A DNA stretch of 64,000 bases from Areca catechu (taxonomy: Eukaryota > Streptophyta > Magnoliopsida > Arecales > Arecaceae): positions 102,206,877 to 102,270,876 of the forward strand of contig CM038049.1 in assembly GCA_021397845.1 (NCBI GenBank). The letters run 5' to 3'. The notes under the pieces are model-generated. The model was not told the DNA's origin. It worked only from the letters and a program-made list of their open reading frames with translations, and did no database searches. Both the position numbers and the translations under genes were made by a program. How positions within the stretch are numbered: position 1 is the stretch's first letter; each line of letters starts with the position of its first letter. Shown in pieces: positions 56,291 through 64,000 of the stretch.

Positions 56291-57760
56291 ATGATGGCCA
56301 TACATGAAGAACTTAATCAATTCACAAGAAATAATGCATGGACCTTAGTAAATAGACCCTCTAATCATCCTGTTATATGCACTAAATGGGTTTATAGGAA
56401 TAAATTAGATGAAAAAGGTAATGTAATTAGAAATAAAGCTAGACTAGTTATCAAAGGATATATCCAAGAAGAAGAAATATATTTTGATGAAACCTATGCA
56501 CCTGTAGCAAGACGGAAGCTATTAGATTATTACTTTCATTTGCTTGCTATATGGATTTCAAATTATTTCAAATGAATATAAAAAGTATATTTTTAAATGG
56601 TTTCATTTTCGAAGAAGTTTTTGTAGAACAACCACCAGGATTTGAAAACCATGCTTTTCCTAATCATGTTTTCAAACTCAATAAAATATTGTATGGTTTA
56701 AAATAAGCACCTAGAGCATAGTATAATAGATTAAGTAATTTTTTACTTGTAAATGATTTTGTTAGAGGCAATATAAATACCACTCTATTCATTAAAAGAA
56801 AAGAAAATGATATGTTAGTTGTACAAATTTATGTAGATGATATAATTTTTGGTGCAACTAATAAAAATTTGTGTAGAGAATTTGCTGAGCTTATGCACGG
56901 CGAATTTGAAATGAGCTTAATGGATGAACTAACCTACTTCCTTGGACTCCAAATTAAGTAAACAAAGGAAGGAATATTTATTAACCAAGCTAAGTATATC
57001 AAGGAGATCATTAAGAAGTTTGGTATGGAGTTAGTCAAAGAAATTGGCATACCCATGAGCCCTACCTGTAGACTTGACAAAGATGAAAATGAAAACAACG
57101 TTGATCAAAAGCTTTATCGAGGTATGATTGGATCATTGTTATATTTAACAGCTAGTATACTTGATATCTTATTTAGTATTTGAATATATGCTAGATTTCA
57201 ATCTAATTCAAAAGAATCACATATATTTGCTCTTAAAAAAATCATAAGATATCTAAAAGAAACAAATAATCTAGGTCTATGGTATTCAAAATAATCTTCA
57301 TTGAATTTAATTGATTTTTTTGATGCTGATTATGGTGGATGTAAAATTGATAGAAAAAGTACTAGTGGTACATGTCAATTTCTAGGGCTGAACTTAATCT
57401 CATGGCACAGTAAGAAGCAAAACTCCGTAACACAATCTACTACTAAGATAGAGTATATGGCTGCAGGGATTGTTGTGCTCAAGTACTTTGGATTAAGCAA
57501 TAACTAGAAGACTATAGTGTTATTCAAACTAAAATTCCTATCAAATGTGATAACACAAGTGATATTAATTTAACAAAGAATCCTATTCAGCATTCTAGGA
57601 CAAAACATATAAAAATTAGGCATCACTTCATTAGGGATCATGTACAAAATGGTAATATTGAACTTGAATTTGTTCCAATTGAAAATCAATTAGCTGACAT
57701 CTTTACTCTGTGTGACCCTTTTAGAATTCTTGATCTAATTTTTTTAAAATTAAGAAAAAA
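56291..57760 (+). pseudogene. RT and RNase H of copia F
   Basis: RT: NNAWTLVNRPSNHPVICTKW, FDETYAPVARRK, then after a frameshift near 56520 GFENHAFPNHVFKLNK and VVQIYVDDIIFGATNK with YVDD intact. RNase H: FDADYGGCKIDRKSTSGTCQ, WHSKKQNSVTQSTTKIEYMA, then HSRTKHIKIRHHFIRDHVQ. Stops include 56704, 56719, 56959 and 57292. The sequence is a close relative of G's. Confidence 0.9.
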
Positions 57761-58059
57761 TTATCTAGAAAATCTCCATCACCAATCTAAGGTAGATAAC
57801 CACTTTATCTAGTGTATATCTAGGGTTAAAAACCTTTTTGCTGAACCTTTTTCCTTGATCCTTGCTCGAGCTGACTTGAGCAAATAAGGTTCTGGCCGAG
57901 CCGACTCGGCTATCAGGACAATGTTTTTTTTTAAAACCTATAGGCCCCAAACTTAGGTCACTTTCTTTCCTGTTGAACCCTAACCAAACAACCAAAAAAT
58001 TCCTTTCCAAACCCTTAGGACCACACCTTCTCACTCTTTCTCCACTAGATCCTTGATCA

Positions 58060-59755
58060 ATGGCACCGAAGAAGGCATCCACTCATCGAGGAAAATGGAA
58101 GGCTCCGAGCTCCAGTACTATAGAAAGAATATCAAAAGCTCGACATAAGGAGCTGGCTCCAAGAGATCAACCCATTTCCCCACCTAGACAGATTATTTCG
58201 ATGGATAACCATCCTGTAACCTCTGGTAGATAGATTAATTTTATATTTCTCGAGAATTAGGGTTTTAGGATAGATGACTGGATTGAACTACAGGGTTGGG
58301 ATTTCTGTAGTTCTATGGATTTACCCACTTACCCCAATCTTGTTATATCTTTCTTCAAGAATCTGACCCTAGGAGCTAACCAAATCACATCAACTGTCAA
58401 AGGGGTAAATATAACTGTGGATGAACATGTTTTATACAGAGTTCTACATTTACCCACTGGTAGAAAATGTCATTTAGTTTTAAAGAATAAGCAAGAAATC
58501 TTAAGAAACAGTGTTAGAGAGGAAGAATGTTAGTGGAATTGTGAAGTTGCAAGCCAACCAACTGTCTTTAGAGATGAGGCTACTTCACAATTTCATCAAC
58601 AGAATTTACTTGCCCAGGACTAGTCAATTTGACTAGGTAAGTGAAAGAGACATGGTATTTATGAGTTATCTAATTGAGAGAGAGCAAATAAACCTTCCAT
58701 TTATCATGTTGTCTCAAATAAAGGATGCTGCAAGAAAAGCCAGGGCATAACTTCTATATGGAATGGCATTTACCCTGATATTCAGCGAGTTTGGTGTGGA
58801 CCTGATAGATGAGGATGCCGAACCATTGCTACATACAAATAGGTATACTAAAAAGTCTCTTCACCGTATGGGTTACCACAAGATCGAAGGTCAGTGGGTG
58901 AAGAAGACCTCAGGATAAAAGATAGTGCATCACTGTTTTGATGATGAGGAGGCTGAGCCTGATACTGTTACCACTGCTACTATTATAAATTCTGAGTCTG
59001 ATGGAGATGTTCCTGATGCACCTGCCTGCAGCTGAGCCTGCTATGGTTGAGACTGAGTCAGCTAAGGAGGCTGAGGGATAGGCTGAGATGGATGGACAGC
59101 CTGACAGTTCGAGGACTCCACCACGACCATCTACTACACCTTCAGCACCTTCGATTTCAGCTGGTACTTCCACTCAGACTGCTGTTATACTTGAGCAGTT
59201 CACTCATTTCACAAAGACCCTGGCTGGCTCATTCAGATCGATGTTTGGTGATCTTCGCCAGACACTTGAGAGAGGCCTACAGGAGTTTTGCACTGAGATG
59301 AGACAGCTTACACTGAGAGTGGAGACAGTGGAGATGAGTCAAAGGATGCAGGATGACTACCAGATAGATCTTACATAGCTACATTTTGACTTCGGCAGGC
59401 TTCCTGGAGCTGCAGATTCCTTTGCTACTCAGCAAGCATAGCATTGCATGATATTCAGCAGGAGGTACATAGGATGGGGACAGAGCTCAAGATAATTCTA
59501 CTTCTGGTCACTAGAGCACGACCTGGATCTGGAGCTTTTACTTCCAGATAGTCACCTCCATAGCCTTCACCCAGACCTGGACAGCCTCCACCATATGCTA
59601 GACAGCCACCTCCATCATCTAGGACTAGACCAGCATCTAGGACCAGAAACTCTAGAGGATCCTCACCGCCTATTAGGAGTTCTAGAGTTTATGCTACCGA
59701 AACCTTAGATTTAGGTTCTAGTAGTGATGAAAGCAATCATGATCTTTTTGGTTAG
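58060..59755 (+). pseudogene. SIRE-type extra ORF of F
   Basis: Starts MAPKKASTHRGKWKAPSS at 58060. The middle has LPTYPNLVISFFKNLTLGAN and VNITVDEHVLYRVLHLPTG. Then, in a second frame, AFTLIFSEFGVDLIDEDAEP is followed by LLHTNRYTKKSLHRMGYHK, matching G's LLHTDVYDIRSLHWMGYH. A Pro/Ser-rich tail ends DLGSSSDESNHDLFG before TAG at 59753-59755. Several stops and at least two frameshifts. Function unknown. Confidence 0.8.
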
Positions 59756-60631
59756 TGTTATGCATTTTGTTGTATCGCTTTTTATGTGCTTTTGTATGAC
59801 CTTGTAACATCTGATGATGTAATGTATCTTTTTGAAGTAATGATATATATATTTTCCACTCAATGTATAATGATTATCATTCATTTTGTGTGATGTATCT
59901 AAAGCTTAAACTCAACAATTGATATCAAACAATTAATATTGAAAAAGAGGGAATGTTAACAAGAATATAAATAAAGTAAAGAGAAGGTGAAATTATCTCA
60001 AAACATCTTAATGTTCTTGCACTATTTCAAAAATCATTGTTCGGTATTCTTACGGGAGCACGTTTATATATTGAAAATATTTTTGTTGATAACAAAAAGG
60101 TAGAGTAGTAATAATGATGTGCATGGAAAATACAACTTCATAGAAAACATTTTATGGGAGTAGATAAGTAATTTGTGCATGAAAAATATTTTATGTGATA
60201 TAAATGGAGAAGTTATTTATGCATGGAATTTAATGGAACTTAGCTCTAATACATTTTGGTACTAAATTAATGAAAATTAGCTCTAATACATTTTTTTAAT
60301 GGACATAAGCTCTGATACATTTTGATATTTAATTGGCTCTGATATGTTCTAAAGCAAAAGTACATTTTGATAAATACTAGCTCTGATACATTTTGATAAT
60401 ATTGGATATATCAATATTGGCTCTGATACATTTTGATACTTTCTTGATACATACCTGATACATGTTGATACTTACTGACACACATCAATTTAAACTATAT
60501 AGAAGTCACTTTGATATTTCTAAGTGTTCATATATACATAATTGTATAGTTTTTTCATACCCAGTGTTTTGTCATCATCAAAAAGGAAGAGGTTATTGAC
60601 CCCTGAAATGATTTTGATGATAACAGAATAG
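59756..60631 (+). other. 3' non-coding region and LTR start of F
   Basis: AT-rich. From 60245 to 60475 AGCTCTGATACATTTTGATA-type words repeat about eight times at irregular spacing. TCATCATCAAAAAGGAAGAG at about 60572-60591 is the purine tract, nearly the same as in G, and the LTR starts at about 60593 (TTATTGACCCC, compared with TGTTGACTCC in G). Confidence 0.75.
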
Positions 60632-61864
60632 TGGGGACACCAGAGGCACTAGAATAAGACAGAGGCTTCTCAACCCTCTGTGGATTACTTAGTAGTGTTT
60701 GAGTCTATTTGTAATAAGGGCTTAGCCTATTTGAGTTGTCATTTGAGTCCTGTACTAGTCAACTTATGTTAAGCTAGTTTTCTTTCTGAGCCCTGTACAT
60801 GTTAGTCCAAGTCCAGTGAAGACTCGGTACAAGTAAAGACCAAGCCAGTGCAAGTAAAGATCAACCCAACTTGAAGTTATGAAGACCATGGAAGGCCCAG
60901 TAGAAGAAATCAAAAGCCCTAGAGCCAATCGAAAGCCCTGGAGCCTTGGACCGCAGCTTGAAGCAAAATGGACCAGCCAAGGCCCAGGAGAGGAGCTAGG
61001 GCGCCATCCACCCTATGGTCACCACCCCTTGGTCAGCCACTTAGGATCACCTCCCTTGGCTGACCAAGGCAAGAGAGAGAGGGAGCAATTTGAGGGAAAT
61101 CAAATCTTGGACCTACCATGTATTCTAGCTAGGGTTTGGGTGGGATTCAAATTCCTAGGAAAAGTCTTTTGTATCCTTACTTAGGGGGCAAGTTTGTGAG
61201 TCTATTTAAGAGACTATTCTCTTGTATAAAGACAATTTTGATGAATATAATTGAGTTTTCCAATTGCTGTGTGCTTATTGCTGTGTGCTAAGGGGATTCT
61301 GTGTGAGCCCCTCCTTCCTCCTTGTGTCATGTGCCCTGTCTCCAACCGCCATCCACTTCTCCAAGCCTTGGCCACCCACATCAAACATTTCTTCCCTTGC
61401 TGATTTTTAGTTTATTCCTTCATCCTTTCAGTGATTTCTCATCCTTAATAGGCTATTTGCAGGTTCCTCGACTTCTACGAATCCAACAACTCCAGCCGGG
61501 TAGCGATCGGATCACTGGGTTGAAAGTCGAGAATTTGTGAGTCTCTAGCTTGACCATCTAGACCGCATCTGAGAGATAGAGCGATCCCTTCATCTACGAT
61601 CTTCATCGGGCACTTCCACCATTATCAGGTATACCCCCTCTGCTTGCCAGTAGCGTTCTTGAAGGGAAACTTGCCCAACCGAGACTTCTCAGCCTCGACG
61701 GTCCTCTTTCTTATTTCTTTTTAGGTTCAATTTTGCATGCTGTTGCTTCTTGTTTTGCATAAAATTCTCTACTTAGGTTCTTGGCCTGATCCTCATGATT
61801 TAGATTCATAACTTAACCTATAAAAATATAAAAATAACTTTGCATGCATTTTAGTCCCGCATCA
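60632..61864 (+). repeat. 5' LTR of E
   Basis: 1233 bp, from TGGGGACACC to CCCGCATCA. A TATA-like box is at 61203-61210 (TATTTAAG). The end matches A's LTR end but the middle is diverged. Confidence 0.85.
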
Positions 61865-61866
61865 TT

Positions 61867-61884
61867 TGGTATCAGAGCCAGGTT
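61867..61884 (+). other. Primer-binding site of E (tRNA-iMet)
   Basis: TGGTATCAGAGCCAGGTT, a full 18-base match to the plant initiator-Met primer site, two bases after the LTR. Confidence 0.95.
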
Positions 61885-62912
61885 GGGCTCAGTTTTCTTT
61901 GCATATTCGGATCAGGTGCTTCACTATGGCCGTCCGGTCATAGGAGACAAGTAGGGCTGCAAGACCCTCTCTTTCCAATCTATGGGATCTCCTATAGCGT
62001 GTAGGGGTGCCACTGTGATTTGACCCCTGAAAAAGAAAACAAAGAGTTTATTAGGATTTTTTTTGCATCTCGGCCTTTTCAGTATATAGCATGCTTTTTC
62101 AATTTTTTCTGCCAATATAGAACTCAAACAAATCTAAAATTTCTTTTGCTGATTATTTTGATCTGTAATTTTTTTTCCAGCCAAAATACTGCCTAAGAAC
62201 AGTTCTGCCCTATTTTTGGCAGCAAAGTCAATTTCAACAAGTTTAGGATTGTTTTAGTATAGTTTTTGCATATCTTAAATTTTTGGCATGTTTCCTGCAT
62301 TTCAGGTCATTATTTGCAAATTATTTTTCTATTTAAAAAATACCAAAACAAAAAAAAATTATATATATTCATAAAACACCAAAAATACCTAAAATCCTAA
62401 TTTGCATTTTCATCTGCCTACGATCATTGCATAATTAATTTAAGGGCATCCATATCCAAGATAAGGGAAGGAGGTCATTACCTTTCCTTAGCCCAAAAAC
62501 CATCTCCTTTGCATTCAGTCCCAAGCCTAATTTAAAATTAACTAGACTTAATTTGTCTTAGTGGGCTAGGGACACCAATCAGTCAGGTCCAGCCTTTGTG
62601 GGATGACTAGTGCACCCAATTCATTTTCTATTATTGGATGCTGGTGTCTAGGCTAGAGGTACAGTGTCAAACAATCTAAGTGGATCAGTGGTTCCTTAAT
62701 TGGATCCCTGCGAAAGCAGGGGGCCTCCCACCATCCCATCTCTTACCTGGCCAGTTGAAGGACTAAGAGTTATATTGTGTGTAAGTTGAGTCAACCCATT
62801 CTGTTTGGGCTCTAGGTCTAAGCAGCCTTAGTCGGTTTGTCTTATGTATGTTTCATGTCCACTAGATTAGGAGTCCGTTAGTCCATCAATCCATGTCTAG
62901 CCCAGTCTAGTC
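61885..62912 (+). other. Leader of E with hairpin
   Basis: The second half aligns with A's leader. The hairpin CCCTGC-GAAA-GCAGGG is at 62706-62721. The leader ends in a CTAGATTAGGAGTC segment as in A. No gene is visible. Confidence 0.75.
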
Positions 62913-64000
62913 ATGGAGTCCGGGGTTCAGGCCCAATTGAGAGCCCTATCTGAACAAATTACCCTAATGAGCCAATCGCTTACCCAAGCGGAGGCCCGAA
63001 ACGAAGCTTGTAGGACCCATGATGAATTCAAATCCCCTTGGCCCAGTACCTTTGATCCACGAGCTTATCATCATGATCTCACCCTTGAGTATAGCCCTAG
63101 AAGCCCATACCCATACTTGGTTGACTCAGAGGAAAGACCCACTAGGAGCACCCAACCTTATGCACCCACTTTTGATGGAAGTCCAGATCCTGAGGTGTAT
63201 ATTGATTGGGAGGATAGAATGGATCAGTATTTTGAGTACACTAAGATGTCGGAGTTAGAAAATGTTAGATTGGCCACACATAGGTTAACCTGACATGCTA
63301 GGCGATATTGGAAAGATATTGAGGATGAATGTTATCAACGGGGAGATGAAATACGTACCTGGAAAGCCATGAGAAGTAAATTGAGAGAGAAGTACCTAGG
63401 TAGATCTTATGAGTACCAACTTTTAGACCAATGGTATAAATTGAAACAAGGGAACATGACTGTGTCTGAGTACATTAACCAATTTAACGAGTTTAGTAGG
63501 AGATGTAACACAGTCGAACCTAAGTCTAAGATCATGGCTAGATTTCGAGATGTCCTGCATAGAATATCCAGTGGGAGTTGTTTCATTGGCAAATTCAGGA
63601 CCTAGAGGAAGCCTATCACCCAGCTAGGGAATTCAATTTATATCAGAGAGAACTCATGACTAGTCAATCTAAGTCCAACAAGGTTAATTCCCTTGAACCT
63701 AAGTCCAAACCTAGCCGACTTCCTTTAGACCAGCCTACTACTCCTATCCCATTAGTTTGCAAGGAAAAGACCCTAGAACCCATTAATGAGCCTGAGGTAG
63801 AAGTGTATAAGGCTGATCCTAGTTTAGTAGATGAATACGAAGGAGAAGACTTTGAGGACTATGATGAAGATGGACCCAAGGTTGAAATCACTGAGGAACT
63901 AATAGAAAAGAATCCTGAACCCACTATAGAATTTGAAGGAGTGCCTAAGGTAGAATCAAACATAGTAGATGAAAGTGAGGGTTCACCAGAGTTGTCCATA
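62913..64000 (+). pseudogene. Gag of chromovirus E, broken and cut by the window end
   Basis: ATG at 62913. The N-terminus (LSEQITLMSQSLTQAEAR) resembles a coiled Gag start. The capsid follows (APTFDGSPDPEVYIDWEDRM, REKYLGRSYEYQLLDQWYKL), closely matching B. A TGA at 63291-63293 and a frameshift near 63560 break it. The frame then continues through DLEEAYHP to an acidic segment (EVEVYKADPSLVDEYEGEDF) also present in A. No CCHC knuckle appears between the capsid and this segment, unlike B. The rest is beyond the window. Confidence 0.85.

Larger units (their letters stand above)
55345..60631 (+). mobile_element. Element F: SIRE-like Ty1/copia, 5' half outside window
   Basis: F resumes directly after A's LTR in mid-integrase (TSLGGMKY), so A sits in its integrase gene. 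RT, RNase H, an extra ORF and the first ~39 bp of the 3' LTR follow. E breaks the LTR; AATAG at 60627-60631 is the expected left copy of E's target duplication. The order is the same as in G, on the opposite strand. Confidence 0.88.
60632..64000 (+). mobile_element. Element E: chromovirus, 5' part, damaged
   Basis: 5' LTR, perfect tRNA-iMet primer site, leader and gag, running off the window. It resembles A in LTR end, leader and acidic Gag segment. Its 3' LTR and the second AATAG should lie beyond 64000. Confidence 0.88.

Noticed and set aside
1..64000. Host genes, tRNA or rRNA genes
   Set aside because: Every coding similarity I recognise belongs to an LTR retrotransposon. The tRNA-like words are primer-binding sites next to LTR ends.

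Overview
This is nuclear repeat DNA from a flowering plant. The window holds LTR retrotransposons nested inside one another, and I see no ordinary host gene, tRNA, rRNA or CRISPR array. The lineages present (chromodomain Ty3/gypsy, Athila, Tat-like Ty3/gypsy, Angela/BARE-like and SIRE/Maximus-like Ty1/copia) are plant lineages. Primer-binding sites match tRNA-iMet or tRNA-Asp. A large-genome monocot is my guess, but the sequence does not prove it.

Layout. Bases 1-~5128 are the 3' part of a Tat-like element: two tandem arrays (46 bp and 97 bp units), a decayed antisense gene with its own TATA box, and a 3' LTR. From ~5130 to 55344 lies element A, a remodelled non-autonomous chromovirus whose 5' LTR is outside the window. 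A is split by two insertions. The first is B (5876-14646), an intact chromovirus with two 1499-bp LTRs that look identical, a CCCAT target duplication and one 1591-codon Gag-Pol frame. The second is C (15647-53027), an Athila-type element with a CTAGG duplication and many stops.

Inside C's 3' LTR sits D (23720-51754), an Angela/BARE-like copia on the minus strand. D's left LTR carries a 3.37-kb GC-rich insertion S (25110-28475, GGTAG duplication) that looks like a solo LTR. D's leader carries G (33857-48468, AGGAC duplication), a SIRE-like copia on the minus strand. G's extra ORF is split by H (about 36471-39773), a small non-autonomous LTR element with about 121 bp between its LTRs.

To the right of A, the plus-strand copia F resumes in mid-integrase at 55345 and continues through RT, RNase H and an extra ORF to the start of its 3' LTR (~60593). 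That LTR is broken by E (60632 to beyond 64000), a chromovirus with a perfect tRNA-iMet primer site and a damaged gag. Relative order: F is oldest, then A; C, then D, then G, then H came later in sequence. B is the youngest by LTR identity. S and E are later than D and F respectively.

Only B could encode a full replication machinery (Gag with CCHC knuckle, protease, RT, RNase H, integrase, chromodomain). A and E share B's leader architecture and could have been B-like dependents. The most notable signals are the apparently fresh element B, a leader hairpin with a compensatory base pair in A and E, the antisense gene with a G-box-rich promoter in the Tat-like element, the tiny-interior element H, and dense GTCGACAC motifs in the LTRs of G.
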